Shown here: positions 1 to 9,600 of the stretch, piece by piece
Layout of the letters: each line of letters starts with the position of its first letter
Numbering within the stretch: the first letter of the stretch is position 1
NCBI RefSeq assembly: GCF_001641285.1
Contig: NZ_CP014841.1
Coordinates: 2,604,001 to 2,668,000, forward strand
Reading direction: 5' to 3'
DNA length: 64,000 nucleotides
Origin: Dyella thiooxydans
GTDB taxonomy: Bacteria > Pseudomonadota > Gammaproteobacteria > Xanthomonadales > Rhodanobacteraceae
Notes under the pieces: generated by a model
The model's database searches: none
What the model was told of the DNA's origin: nothing
The model's input: the letters and a program-made list of their open reading frames with translations, nothing else
Position numbers and translations under genes: made by a program

Positions 1-236
1 GCCGCATGGCGTTCATGGACGTCACCAACCGGATCTCGCGCACCCTGCTGGACCTGTGCCAGGAGCCGGACGCGATGACCCACCCGGACGGTACCCAGAT
101 CCGCATCTCCCGCCAGGAGGTCAGCCGCATCGTCGGCTGCTCGCGTGAGATGGTGGGCCGCGTGCTCAAGCAGCTCGAGGAGCAGGGCATGATCACCGTG
201 TCGGGCAAGACCATCGTGGTGCTGGGCACCCGCTGA
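1..236 (+). CDS. clp: CRP/Clp-family transcriptional regulator, C-terminal fragment
   Basis: This is the 3' end of a CRP-family regulator cut by the left edge; the frame is open from base 3. The visible 77 residues are the winged helix-turn-helix domain: a [13 protein letters not shown] hinge helix, the TRxE-like stretch [20 protein letters not shown] as recognition helix, and the ending [10 protein letters not shown], which follows E. coli Crp closely. In Xanthomonads the orthologue Clp is a global regulator whose DNA binding responds to c-di-GMP, but the nucleotide-binding domain that would show this lies outside the window. It is convergent with the trp/HAD block and followed by an intrinsic terminator. 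Confidence 0.92.
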   Translation, partial: RMAFMDVTNRISRTLLDLCQEPDAMTHPDGTQIRISRQEVSRIVGCSREMVGRVLKQLEEQGMITVSGKTIVVLGTR

Positions 237-264
237 GCGGATCCCGCGACCGCACCAGGAGAAA

Positions 265-287
265 GCGGCGCCGGGCGCCGCTTTTTT
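265..287 (+). terminator. Intrinsic terminator of the CRP-like gene
   Basis: Arms GCGGCGCC (265-272) and GGCGCCGC (274-281) are exact complements, followed directly by six T (282-287). It starts 28 bases after the stop codon. On the minus strand only a short T run follows the hairpin, so it would be a weak terminator for the convergent HAD gene. Confidence 0.85.
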
Positions 288-293
288 CTTGCC

Positions 294-995
294 TCAGTAC
301 CAGGCCACCCGCTCGACGCTGCGGCCGAGCGCCCGCTCCACCTGCTTGCACAGCTTGGGCGAGCCGTTGACCAGCACCGGCTCGGCCGCTTCCCTGAGCA
401 TCGGGATGTCCAGCGCCGAGTCACCATAGGCCCGGTCCCAGCGCGCCACGCCGGCTTCGGCCAGCGACTGCAGCTTGCGCTGGCCGATGTTGTGCCGCCT
501 GACCCGCATGCCCAGCCAGCCAGGCGCCAGCTCCGATGCGACCAGTTCCACCTCGGGCAGCCCCAGCTCGTCGAGCAGCCCGCGCGCGAGGATCCGCTCG
601 CACCCCGTGACGACGATCACCCGGTCACCCTCAACCTGGTGGCGGCGCAGGGCCTGCAGCGCGTCGCGCTGGAACTGCTTCGGGCGACGCACCAGTCGAC
701 CGGCGAAGCCCAGGGCCTGCTCGCGGTAGCGGCGCTCGTCCAACCCCAGCAGCCCCACGTGGACCACCGTGCGCACCGCGGCACGCCACGAGAACGGGCG
801 CACCAGCGCCAGCCATGGCAGCGCCGGCAACAGCAGCAGCTTGCGCCCCATGCCCGAATAGCGCTCGCGCATGAACAGGTCGAACGAGTCGGCCACGGTG
901 ATCACGCCATCGAAATCGAACAGCACGATGCGCGGCCCGCCCGCCGCCGCTGCCGGCACCGCGTCGTCCGGCACCGTCGCCCCTGGATCGTCCAT
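294..995 (-). CDS. HAD-IB family phosphatase (PgpC/SerB-like)
   Basis: A 233-residue HAD-superfamily hydrolase. Motif I is FDFDGVIT (Asp27 nucleophile, Asp29), motif II falls around VIVVTGCER, and motif III/IV is YGDSALDIPMLREA, the Mg-binding aspartates of subclass IB. Size and the hydrophobic stretch LLLLPALPWLALV after motif I resemble phosphatidylglycerophosphatase C and related enzymes. The substrate cannot be read from the sequence. The ATG at 995 lies 5 bases downstream of the trpC stop, so it is probably the last gene of the trpGDC operon. An in-frame upstream extension would run inside trpC and is not credible. Confidence 0.82.
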   Translation of the reverse strand: MDDPGATVPDDAVPAAAAGGPRIVLFDFDGVITVADSFDLFMRERYSGMGRKLLLLPALPWLALVRPFSWRAAVRTVVHVGLLGLDERRYREQALGFAGRLVRRPKQFQRDALQALRRHQVEGDRVIVVTGCERILARGLLDELGLPEVELVASELAPGWLGMRVRRHNIGQRKLQSLAEAGVARWDRAYGDSALDIPMLREAAEPVLVNGSPKLCKQVERALGRSVERVAWY

Positions 996-1000
996 CGGGA

Positions 1001-1795
1001 TCAGTCCGCTTCGAACAGGCGCTTCAGCTCGGTGCCCGGATCCACCGCGCGCATGAACGCCTCGCCGACCAGGAAGGCGTGCACGCCGGCCTCGCGCAGC
1101 TGACGCACGTGTTCGGGCGTGTGGATGCCGGACTCGGCCACCAGGATGCGGTCGTACTCGACCAGCGGCTGCAGTTCCAGCGTGGTTTCCAGCGTGGTCT
1201 CGAAGGTGCGCAGGTTGCGGTTGTTCACGCCGATCATCGGCACCGGCAGCGCCTGGGCGCGCTCCAGTTCCTCGGCGTCGTGCACTTCGCACAGTACGTC
1301 CAGATCCAGTTCGGCCGCCAGCAGCGAGAGATTCATCAGTTCCGCGTCGCCGAGCGCGGCGACGATCAGCAGGATGCAGTCGGCACCGATCGCGCGGGCC
1401 TCGTACACCTGGTACGGATCGATCACGAAATCCTTGCGCAGGATCGGCAGCGAGCACGCCTCGCGCGCCTGGCGCAGGAACTCCTCGCTGCCCTGGAAGA
1501 AGTCCTTGTCGGTCAGCACCGACAGGCAGGCCGCGCCGGCGGCCTCGTAGCTGCGCGCGATCGCACCGGGGTCGAAATCGGCGCGGATCACGCCCTTGCT
1601 CGGGCTGGCCTTCTTCACCTCGGCGATCACCGCCGGCAGGCCGGCGTCGATCTTCGCCTCCAGCGCGGCGGCGAAACCACGGGTGCCCGGCATGTCGGCC
1701 ACGCGCGCAGCCAGCTCGTCCAGGGACAGCATGGCGCTGCGCTCGGCGATTTCTTCCGTCTTGCGGGCAAGTATGCGTTGCAGGATGTCGGCCAT
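1001..1795 (-). CDS. trpC: Indole-3-glycerol phosphate synthase
   Basis: A 264-residue TIM-barrel enzyme converting CdRP to indole-3-glycerol phosphate, the fourth step of tryptophan synthesis. It is monofunctional, without a TrpF domain. Diagnostic segments are [18 protein letters not shown] (catalytic Lys on strand 3), [11 protein letters not shown] and [12 protein letters not shown]. The ATG at 1795 begins [12 protein letters not shown], the normal family N-terminus. A GTG at 1843 would add 16 residues of low complexity with no homology, so I reject it. No clear Shine-Dalgarno is visible. It sits 66 bases after trpD and 5 bases before the HAD gene. Confidence 0.95.
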   Translation of the reverse strand: MADILQRILARKTEEIAERSAMLSLDELAARVADMPGTRGFAAALEAKIDAGLPAVIAEVKKASPSKGVIRADFDPGAIARSYEAAGAACLSVLTDKDFFQGSEEFLRQAREACSLPILRKDFVIDPYQVYEARAIGADCILLIVAALGDAELMNLSLLAAELDLDVLCEVHDAEELERAQALPVPMIGVNNRNLRTFETTLETTLELQPLVEYDRILVAESGIHTPEHVRQLREAGVHAFLVGEAFMRAVDPGTELKRLFEAD

Positions 1796-1861
1796 GGTCG
1801 TGGTGTCGTTGGGCGCCGCGGCAGCGGCAGTCGAACAGGGCACCGCACCCGGGTCGGGGCG

Positions 1862-2911
1862 TCAGGTACCGGCGAGGCGTCGGGTGGTGGCGACGAACTG
1901 CTGTAGTTTCGCACGTGCGGCGCCGCTGGCGATGGTCCTGCGCGCCAGCGCTATACCATCGTCGATACTGTCCACCACATCGGCTGTGTACAGCGCCGCA
2001 CCGGCGTTCAGGCAGACGATGTCGTGCGCAACCCCATGCGCGCCCTTCAGGGCATCCTCGAGCATGGCGCGCGACTCGGCCACGCTCTCCACCCGCAGGT
2101 TGCGGCTGGAGGCCATCGCCAGGCCGAAATCCTCCGGCTCGATCTCGTATTCGCGGACCTGGCCGTGGCGCAGCTCGCCGACCAGGGTCGCCGCGCCCAG
2201 CGAGATCTCGTCCATCCCGTCACGGCCCCACACCACCATCGCATGCTGCGCACCGAGCTGCTGCAGCACGCGCACCTGGATGCCGACCAGATCGGGATGG
2301 AACACGCCCATCAGGATGTTCGGCGCACCGGCGGGGTTGGTCAGCGGACCGAGGATGTTGAACAGGGTGCGCACGCCCATCTCCCTGCGCACCGGCGCGA
2401 CCACCTTCATCGCCGGATGGTGGTTCGGTGCGAACATGAAGCCGATCTCGGTCTCGGCCATGCAGGTGGCGACCTGGTCGGGCCTGAGGTCGATCGAGGC
2501 ACCCAGCGCTTCCAGCACATCGGCGCTGCCGGACTTGGACGACACGCTGCGCCCGCCGTGCTTGGCCACGCGCGCACCGGCCGCCGCCGCAACGAACATC
2601 GAGGCGGTGGAGATGTTGAAGCTGGACGCGCCGTCGCCGCCGGTGCCGACGATGTCGACGAAGTGCCCGTGCGATGGCGCCTCAACCTTCGCCGACAGCT
2701 CGCGCATCACGCGCGCCGCGCCGGTGATCTCGCCGATGGTCTCCTTCTTCACGCGCAGGCCGGTGATAATTGCCGCGGTCATCAGCGGGCTGACCTCGCC
2801 ACGCATGATCTGGCGCATCAGCGCGATCATCTCGTCGTGGAAGATCTCGCGGTGTTCGATCGTGCGCTGCAGGGCCTCCTGCGGCGTGATGGTGATTTCG
2901 CGCAGGGTCAT
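1862..2911 (-). CDS. trpD: Anthranilate phosphoribosyltransferase
   Basis: A 349-residue enzyme joining anthranilate to PRPP. The glycine-rich PRPP loop [16 protein letters not shown] is at about residues 89-104, and the anthranilate-site stretch [15 protein letters not shown] at about 117-131. Domain order and length are normal for TrpD. Its ATG overlaps the trpG stop in an ATGA arrangement (2908-2911), which implies translational coupling. The frame stays open upstream through trpG, but that part shows no protein similarity. Confidence 0.96.
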   Translation of the reverse strand: MTLREITITPQEALQRTIEHREIFHDEMIALMRQIMRGEVSPLMTAAIITGLRVKKETIGEITGAARVMRELSAKVEAPSHGHFVDIVGTGGDGASSFNISTASMFVAAAAGARVAKHGGRSVSSKSGSADVLEALGASIDLRPDQVATCMAETEIGFMFAPNHHPAMKVVAPVRREMGVRTLFNILGPLTNPAGAPNILMGVFHPDLVGIQVRVLQQLGAQHAMVVWGRDGMDEISLGAATLVGELRHGQVREYEIEPEDFGLAMASSRNLRVESVAESRAMLEDALKGAHGVAHDIVCLNAGAALYTADVVDSIDDGIALARRTIASGAARAKLQQFVATTRRLAGT

Positions 2912-3507
2912 GCCGCGAGCTTCCGTGCCGGCAGGCCGAGGAAATTCGCCAGCATGGCGTGGCCGTGCTGGGTCAGAATCGACTCCGGGTGGAACTGCAC
3001 GCCCTCGATCGGCAGGGTCTTGTGGCGCAGACCCATGATCTCGTCGATCGAGCCATCGGCGTTTTCGGTCCAGGCGGTCACCTCCAGGCAATCCGGCAGG
3101 GAATCCTGCTCGACCACCAGCGAGTGGTAGCGGGTCGCCTCGAACGGATCGGGCAGTCCGGCGAACACGCCCTGCCCGCGATGGCGCACCGGCGAGGTCT
3201 TGCCGTGCATGATCTGCTTGGCGCGGATCACCCGGCCGCCGAACGCCTGGCCGATCGCCTGGTGGCCCAGGCAGACGCCGAAGATCGGCAGCTCGCCGGC
3301 CAGCTCGCGCAGGATCGCCAGCGACACGCCGGCGTCGTCGGGGGTTCCCGGCCCGGGCGAAATCATGATGTGCGACGGCTTCAGCGCGCGGATCGCGGAC
3401 ACGTCCAGCGCATCGTTGCGCACTACCTTCACCTCCTGCCCCAGCTCGCCCAGGTACTGCACGAGGTTGAAGGTGAAGCTGTCGTAGTTGTCGATCATCA
3501 GGAGCAT
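2908..3507 (-). CDS. trpG: Anthranilate synthase component II, glutamine amidotransferase
   Basis: A 199-residue class I glutamine amidotransferase that supplies ammonia to TrpE; the same fold is PabA, and one protein may serve both. The triad is visible: Cys79 in [15 protein letters not shown], and His173 and Glu175 in QFHPESI. The oxyanion region is [11 protein letters not shown]. The start at 3507 ([11 protein letters not shown]) is family-typical; a second ATG three codons later is equally possible, and neither has a clear ribosome site. It is the first gene of trpG-trpD-trpC-HAD. trpE lies about 11 kb away, as in other Xanthomonadales where trpE is separate. Confidence 0.95.
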   Translation of the reverse strand: MLLMIDNYDSFTFNLVQYLGELGQEVKVVRNDALDVSAIRALKPSHIMISPGPGTPDDAGVSLAILRELAGELPIFGVCLGHQAIGQAFGGRVIRAKQIMHGKTSPVRHRGQGVFAGLPDPFEATRYHSLVVEQDSLPDCLEVTAWTENADGSIDEIMGLRHKTLPIEGVQFHPESILTQHGHAMLANFLGLPARKLAA

Positions 3508-3654
3508 GGGGAGCGCCGAGTGGCCGTGAACGTGGAGCGGCCATGATAGCCAGCCGGCGCAGGCTCGTGCAGGCGTGAGCCAGGATCGCGCCGTTTGCGC
3601 CGGGGCGCTTGTCGCTGCATGCTCCAGCGGAGTTACCGCACAAGGACCCGTGGG

Positions 3655-3849
3655 ATGGACTACGTGGAAATCGCCCTGCTGCTCGGCGGCTTCGTGCTGC
3701 TCGTGCTCGGCTACCGGCGCCACCACCGGGGCTGGCTGGTGGCCGCGGCGCTGTTGCTGTTCCTGTCCGGCAACCTCCGCCCGATGGTCAGTGGCTTCGT
3801 CGATGGCTGGAACTCGGTGGGCGGTCCGGTGGCGTCGGCCACGCACTGA
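3655..3849 (+). CDS. Small two-helix membrane protein
   Basis: A 64-residue protein I do not recognise. It has two hydrophobic segments, roughly residues 5-20 ([15 protein letters not shown]) and 27-43 ([15 protein letters not shown]), separated by a basic RRHHR turn, so both termini probably face the same side of the inner membrane. The ATG at 3655 has an AAGGA ribosome site 8 bases upstream. An in-frame start at 3595 would add an arginine-rich tail without such a site. It is divergent from trpG and 43 bases upstream of the amidase gene, probably co-transcribed with it. Confidence 0.6.
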   Translation: MDYVEIALLLGGFVLLVLGYRRHHRGWLVAAALLLFLSGNLRPMVSGFVDGWNSVGGPVASATH

Positions 3850-3892
3850 AGATGGAGCAGGCAGAGCCACGGCCAGCCGCAGGAGCAAGGAA

Positions 3893-4690
3893 GTGAGCGC
3901 GATCCTGCGCGGCGGGCGCGGGCTCCTCACGCTCGTCGCAGGCCTGGCCTTGCTCGCCGCCTGCAGCCACGCGCCACCGCGCAATCCGCTGGCGACCTGG
4001 ACACCCTCTCCCAACCATGATTTTCGACGTCCGCTACTGATCGTGCTGCACTTCACCGGGGACGACTCGACGCAACAGGCGCTGGATACCCTGCGCACCG
4101 GCAACGACAGCGGGCCGGTCAGCGCGCACTACCTGATCGACCGCGACGGCCACATCGATCAGCTGGTGCCGGACCAGTGGCGCGCCTGGCATGCCGGCAG
4201 CGGGCGCTGGGGCACCATCACCGACCTCAACTCCGCCTCGATCGGCATCGAGCTGGACAACAACGGCCACGAGCCCTTCAGCCAGCCGCTGGTCGACAGC
4301 CTGCTGCGCCTGCTCGGCGACCTCACCACGCGCTTGCACATCCCGCCCACGCAGATCATCGGCCACGAAGACCTGGCGCCCACGCGCAAGGACGACCCGG
4401 GCCCGTCCTTCCCGTGGGGCGAGCTGGCCCAGGCTGGCTTCGGCCTGTGGCCGAGGGGACCGCTGTGCGATCCGCCCGCCGGCTTCGACCCGTGGATGGC
4501 GCTGGCCGTGGTCGGTTACCCGCTGGACGACCGGCCGGGCACGGTGCGCTCGTTCCACCACCACTTCCGCGCGATGCAGGGCGAGATGCTGGATACGGAG
4601 GATGCGCGCATCCTCTACAACCTTGCGCAGCAGATCGATGGCGGCGGCAACGTCTGTTCGGCACCCGCCGCACCAGCGGGCGGCGGCTGA
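3893..4690 (+). CDS. N-acetylmuramoyl-L-alanine amidase, AmiD-like lipoprotein
   Basis: A 265-residue Amidase_2 (AmpD-fold) enzyme expected to cleave the MurNAc-L-Ala bond of peptidoglycan or anhydro-muropeptides. The N-terminus carries a lipoprotein signal ending LLAAC, with Cys24 as the lipidated residue, so it acts at the periplasmic face of the envelope like E. coli AmiD rather than in the cytosol like AmpD. Zinc ligands are His53 (VLHFTGD), His158 (IIGHEDLAP) and Asp168 (RKDDPG). The GTG at 3893 has an AGGAG site 7 bases upstream; longer in-frame starts lack one. Three REP palindromes follow its stop. Confidence 0.86.
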   Translation: MSAILRGGRGLLTLVAGLALLAACSHAPPRNPLATWTPSPNHDFRRPLLIVLHFTGDDSTQQALDTLRTGNDSGPVSAHYLIDRDGHIDQLVPDQWRAWHAGSGRWGTITDLNSASIGIELDNNGHEPFSQPLVDSLLRLLGDLTTRLHIPPTQIIGHEDLAPTRKDDPGPSFPWGELAQAGFGLWPRGPLCDPPAGFDPWMALAVVGYPLDDRPGTVRSFHHHFRAMQGEMLDTEDARILYNLAQQIDGGGNVCSAPAAPAGGG

Positions 4691-4715
4691 AAAGGCCAAC
4701 CCACCGTCGATCTCT

Positions 4716-4810
4716 GTAGGAGCCCACCCTGTGGGCGACCGAACCGGCGAGTCGCGCACAGGGTGCGCTCCTACCAAGCAAGCCGCTGTAGGAGCGCACC
4801 CTGTGCGCGA
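4716..4810. repeat. Triple GTAG-type REP palindromes
   Basis: Three copies of a 23-base element lie between the convergent amidase and recD genes: plus orientation at 4716-4738, minus at 4752-4774, plus at 4788-4810. Each starts GTAGGAGC and folds as a 6-bp stem with a CCT loop. Copies 2 and 3 have stem GCGCAC/GTGCGC, while copy 1 has GCCCAC/GTGGGC, a compensatory change on both sides of the stem. GTAG-headed REPs are typical of Stenotrophomonas/Xanthomonas relatives and are usually mobilised by RAYT transposases encoded elsewhere. A related pair is at 23837-23916. Confidence 0.85.
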
Positions 4811-4879
4811 ACGATGTCGCCATGGAACCCGAGCCGATCGAATACAGGGCGCTCGCTATGCCCCCGCGCAAGCCCCCGC

Positions 4880-6682
4880 TCAGCCGCCGCCGTCCTCCCG
4901 CAACAATCTCGCGGCCAGCCCACCGGCGCGCTGCACCGGTCGATCCAGCGCCGCCGCAACCGCCTCGCCCGTACCCCACAGCTCGACCTGCCGCCTGGCG
5001 CGCGACAGGCCGGTGTAGAGCAGCTGGCGCGACAGCAGGCGGTGCTCGGGATCGGGCGGCAGCAGCACCGCGGCGAGGTCGTATTCCGAACCCTGGCTCT
5101 TGTGCACGGTGATGGCGAAGCCGCCTTCGTGCGGCGGCAGCGTGCCAGGGGCGAAACTGCGCGCGCTGGCGCGGCCGTGTTCGTCCACCGTCTCGAACCA
5201 CACCCGCAGCGAACCGTCCGGCTCGGCCAGGCACAGCCCGACATCGCCGTTGTACAGGCGCGCGGCGTAGTCGTTGCGGGTCACCAGCACGGCGCGGCCG
5301 GCGTACCAGCTGCGGTCCGGCGGCACGCTCCAGAGCTGCTTCAGGCGCTGCTCGATCCAGCCGTTGAGGGCGAGCGCGCCAAAGCCGTCCTCGCGCAGTG
5401 CTGACAGCAGCTGGCGCTGCGCCAGGGCTCGCAAGCCCTGCACGGCGATCGCCGCGCGCGCCTCGGTGTTCGCCTCGTCGCGCGGTGGCAGTTCGGGACG
5501 GATCGGCAAGGCCGCCAGCGGCTCGCACCAGGCGGCCAGCGCACGGCGCAGTGCCGCGGCGTCGGCCACCTCGCGCCAGCGCGCATCCTCGCTGGCGGCA
5601 TCCATCGCCTCGCGCAGCGCGCACCCGTCACCCTCCCGCACGGCCCGGTTGATCGGCACCAGCTGCCGCTCGGCGCGGAAGCTGTGCTCCAGCCGCACCA
5701 GGTCGCCGCGCGGATCGGCCTCGAACGCGCTCACCAGATCCATCAGCACCGAGCCGGCGGCGACCGAGGTGAGCTGGTCGGCATCGCCCACCAGCACCAG
5801 GGTGGCCTCCGGCCGCACCGCATCGAGCAGGGCGCGCAGCATGGCCAGGTCGACCATCGAGGCCTCGTCCACCACCACCACGTCGGCGGCCAGCGGATGG
5901 GCGGCGTCGCAGGTAAAGCGGTTGCGCCGCGGGTCGTAGCCGAGCAGGCGATGCAGGGTCAGCGCCTCGCTGTCGGGAATCGCCGCGAGTGCGCTGCTCC
6001 AGCCTTCGTCGAGCTGGGCCGCCAGCGCCTGCTTGCCCTGCCGCAACGACTGCACCAGCCGCTGCGCCGCCTTGCCGGTCGGCGCGGCGACCTGGATCGA
6101 CAGCGTCGCGCCGGCCGCCTGCCACTGCAGCGCCAGCAGCATGCGCAGCACGGTGGTGGTCTTGCCGGTGCCGGGGCCACCGGTGAGCACGAACAGCCGG
6201 CGCCCGGCCACCGCGGCGACCGCCTCGCGCTGGCGCTGCACGGCGTCGGAGCGGTCGCCGTGGAACAGCGTGTCGATCAAGGCCTCGTCGGCCGATGTGG
6301 GCACGGCCGCCGCGCGTCGCGTGCGCACCGCGTTCGCCACCGCGACTTCGTGGGCGTGGTTGCGCCACAGATAGAAGCGATCGTCGGCATCGATCACGTA
6401 CGGCGTCGGTACGTGGCCGTCACCGACCAGCGGTTCGGTGCGCAGCGCGGCCAATGCCTCGGCATCCGGTCGCGGCATGCCGTGACGACCCGGGCCGTCG
6501 CCCGACAGCGGCAGAGCCGTATCGCCTTCGCCGTCGGCATAGCTGGCCCACGCGGCCATCTTCGCCAGCAGCGGCGAGCCGCCGTGGCCCAGGGTCCAGC
6601 GCAGCACGGCGCGGTCGAGCGGACGCCACGGTGCGTCGGTCGTCAGCTCCAGCGGCGAGGGCACGAAGCGGTAGGCGCTCAT
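4880..6682 (-). CDS. recD: Exodeoxyribonuclease V alpha subunit
   Basis: A 600-residue RecD, the 5'-3' motor of the RecBCD helicase-nuclease that processes double-strand breaks. Walker A is GGPGTGKTTT at residues 168-177, Walker B is VVDEASMVD near 271-279, and the C-terminal SF1 motifs include FAITVHKSQGSEYD and YTGLSRARRQVELWG. The N-terminal domain that contacts RecB/RecC precedes the ATPase. The ATG overlaps the recB stop (ATGA, 6679-6682). It is the last gene of recC-recB-recD, and its 3' end faces the REP cluster. Length is normal. Confidence 0.95.
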   Translation of the reverse strand: MSAYRFVPSPLELTTDAPWRPLDRAVLRWTLGHGGSPLLAKMAAWASYADGEGDTALPLSGDGPGRHGMPRPDAEALAALRTEPLVGDGHVPTPYVIDADDRFYLWRNHAHEVAVANAVRTRRAAAVPTSADEALIDTLFHGDRSDAVQRQREAVAAVAGRRLFVLTGGPGTGKTTTVLRMLLALQWQAAGATLSIQVAAPTGKAAQRLVQSLRQGKQALAAQLDEGWSSALAAIPDSEALTLHRLLGYDPRRNRFTCDAAHPLAADVVVVDEASMVDLAMLRALLDAVRPEATLVLVGDADQLTSVAAGSVLMDLVSAFEADPRGDLVRLEHSFRAERQLVPINRAVREGDGCALREAMDAASEDARWREVADAAALRRALAAWCEPLAALPIRPELPPRDEANTEARAAIAVQGLRALAQRQLLSALREDGFGALALNGWIEQRLKQLWSVPPDRSWYAGRAVLVTRNDYAARLYNGDVGLCLAEPDGSLRVWFETVDEHGRASARSFAPGTLPPHEGGFAITVHKSQGSEYDLAAVLLPPDPEHRLLSRQLLYTGLSRARRQVELWGTGEAVAAALDRPVQRAGGLAARLLREDGGG

Positions 6683-9600
6683 GCGGCGGCTCCTTCGAGG
6701 CGACCGGCCAGCGCCGCGTCGGCCGCCTCGACCAGCGCATCGTCGAAGCGATGGCGCCAGATGCCGGCCTGTGGCGCCAGCCCCACCGCACGCACGAACA
6801 GGTAGATCGCCTCGCCCAGGTGCCGGTCGCGGCGGTAGCCGGACAGGCGCTGACGCAGCATGCGGTCCACCGCCACGGTGTAGAGCAGCGCCTGGAAGCG
6901 GTACTGGTGGTCGTCCATCGCCACGCGCAGGGCCTCGGGCGTATAGCCGTCCAGATGGTCACCGAGGTAGTTGCTCTTGTAGTCGAGTACGTGGAAGCGT
7001 CCGTCGTGTTCGAGGATCAGGTCGATCTTGCCGGTCATCCGCCCGCGCAGCTGGTTGACCGCGGTGAACGGCACCAGCGCCGGCTCGCCATGGCGCGCGC
7101 AGGCCTCGCGCAGCGCAGCCACCGAGGCGCCGTCGAGCACGTAGTGGAACTCCATCTCGGCCAGCTGGCGCTGTGGCATCACCTCGCCGAGCCGCAGGCC
7201 GGGCAGCAGTTCGGCCTCGAGGTTGGCCTGCAGGCGCTGTGCGATCCGTTCGATCAGCGCCGGGCGCTCGCGCTCGTCCAGCGGCACGCCGGCGTCGCCC
7301 AGTTCGCGGTCGATCAGGCCGAGCTGGCGGGTCATCGGCTCGCCGATGGTGCGGTGCTCGAACATCGCGTGCAGCGCATTGCCGATGTCGGCGCCACGGA
7401 TCGCCGCCAGCGCCTGCAGCTCCGGATGCGGCGGTGCCGGCTCGGCGACGGGAAGTGCGGTGTCGAGAGCTTCGACCACGGCATCGGCGGCCGGTGCCTC
7501 ATCGCTGGCGGCGGCATCCTCCAGCGTGCCCTCGTGGGCGCCGCGGACCAGGTTGGAGAAGCTGTAGACGCGCGCGTCCGGATGCGGCGCTGGCTCCCTG
7601 CGCGGGATACGTTCGCCCTCTTCCACCGCGTCCGGCGCGAGGCGATGGGCGCGCCAAGGCCAGCCGTCGGTCGACCCGCCGAGCTGCGGCGCCGCCGTTG
7701 CCAGATCGAGACCGGCAGCCTGCGCGGCGAGCAGGCGCTCGATCGCCACGTCCAGTGGCGCGCGCTCGGGGTCGCTGGACGGTTTGTCGCTGTTGGCCCG
7801 CGCCGGGCGCTCCGGCGGCAGCACGTAGACATGGCAGGCATGCACGGCGCGGGTCAGCGCCACGTAGAGCACGCGGAAGCGCTCGTCCTGGCCCTCGTGG
7901 TCGTATTGCGCCTTCGCCGCCTTACCGAAGCCGATCACGCGCCGGCCGCACAGCGGCTCGTCGATCACCGGCAAGGTGTCGTTGGCGTTGCGCGTGTGGT
8001 CCCACATCAGCGGCAGGAACACCAGGTTGAACTCCAGGCCCTTGCTGGCGTGCAGGGTCATCAGGCGCACGCGCTGCGCGTCGGACTCGATGCGCAGCTG
8101 CTGCTCGTCCGCCGCATCGCCCCCGGCGGCCTCGCCCTCGCGCTGGCGGGCGAACCAGGCCAGCAACTGCTCGCTGCCGTGCAGCTGGTCGGCCTGCGCC
8201 TGCAGCAGTTCGCCCAGGTGACGCAGGTCAGTCAGCATGCGCTCGCCGTCGTCGCCGGCCAGCAGCATGCGCGCCGCGTGCTTGATGATCTCGCGCACAG
8301 CTGAAAGCACACCTTCCCGTTGCCAGAGTTGTCGCCACTGCTGGAACCGCTGCTCGTAGTCCAGCCATTTTTCGGGCTGCTCGCGCAGCGCCTTCAACGT
8401 GTGGAAGCCAAGCCCGTACAGGCGCGTCGCCAGCGCCGCGCGCACCGCGCCCTCGTCGCTGGCGTGGTCGATGCCGTAGAGCAGGATCTGCAGCTCGCGC
8501 GCCACGTCCAGCGCGAACACGCTGGAGCGGCCCGCGCCCACGCAGGGCACGCCGAGGCGCTGCAGGCGCGTGCGCAGTTCGGTGATGTCCTGGTTGCCGG
8601 GCAGCAGCACCGCGATGTCGCCCGGCTGCACGGCGCGATGGCCGATGCGATGGCGACCGGAGGCCAAGAGCTCGGCGATCTGCCGTGCACAGGCATCCAG
8701 CGCCTCGCGCGAACGCGCCGGGACCGACGCCGGAACATCCGGCTGCCAGTGGAGCTGCAGCGGCTGCGCCAGCATTACGCCGTCGACGGTGTATGGCTCG
8801 CCGTCGCGGCGGCCGCTGGACTTCACCGGCTCGACGCGGATGCGCCCGTCCGGGTCCGCACTCAGCACTTCACCGGCGACGTCGTAGAACTGGTTCAGCG
8901 CCGCGACCATCGCGCGCGAGGAGCGGTGGTTGGTATCCAGCCGCAGCACCTGGTCGGCGCCGTCGGCGGCGCGCAGGTAGGTGTGGATGTCGCCGCCGCG
9001 GAAGCGGTAGATCGCCTGCTTGGGGTCGCCGATCATCACCAGCCGCCCACGCGGCACGCCGGCGGCATCGCTGTAGATCGCACGCAGGATGTCGTACTGC
9101 TGGCCGTCGGTGTCCTGGAACTCGTCCACCAGCGCCACCGGCCACGCCGAGTGCAGGCGGTCGGCCAGCGCGCGGTCCTCGCGCCTGAGCGCGCTGCCGA
9201 CGCGGGCGATCAGCTCGTCGAAACTGAGCTGGCCGCGCGCGGCCAGTCGCTCTTCGCGCCAGGCCTGCACCTGCGCCAACCAGCCCTGCCAGGCGCGCAC
9301 CTCATCGGCCTTGGCGGCGTATTCGAACAGGCGGCCGGCGCGCGTGGCGAAGGCGAGCAAGGCACGTGTCTCCGGTGCGTCCAGCGCCTCGACGGTGAGC
9401 TGCTCGCCGGCATCGCTCTCGGCGCCGAGCAGGTTGGCAATGGTCGATGCCTTGGGCAGCTCGCCGCGCTCGTGCAGCCACTGCGCCAATGCCAGCAGCG
9501 CGTTCTTCAGCGCGGTCTTGCGCGGCAGGAAATTCGCCTTGTCGGCGGCGAAAGCCGCCAGCGCACCGGCTTGCTCCGCCGGCAACTCGGCTTCCAGGTA

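Noticed and set aside
1796-1843. N-terminal extension of TrpC from GTG 1843
   Set aside because: The 16 extra residues are Ala-rich and unlike the family; [12 protein letters not shown] at 1795 is the normal start.
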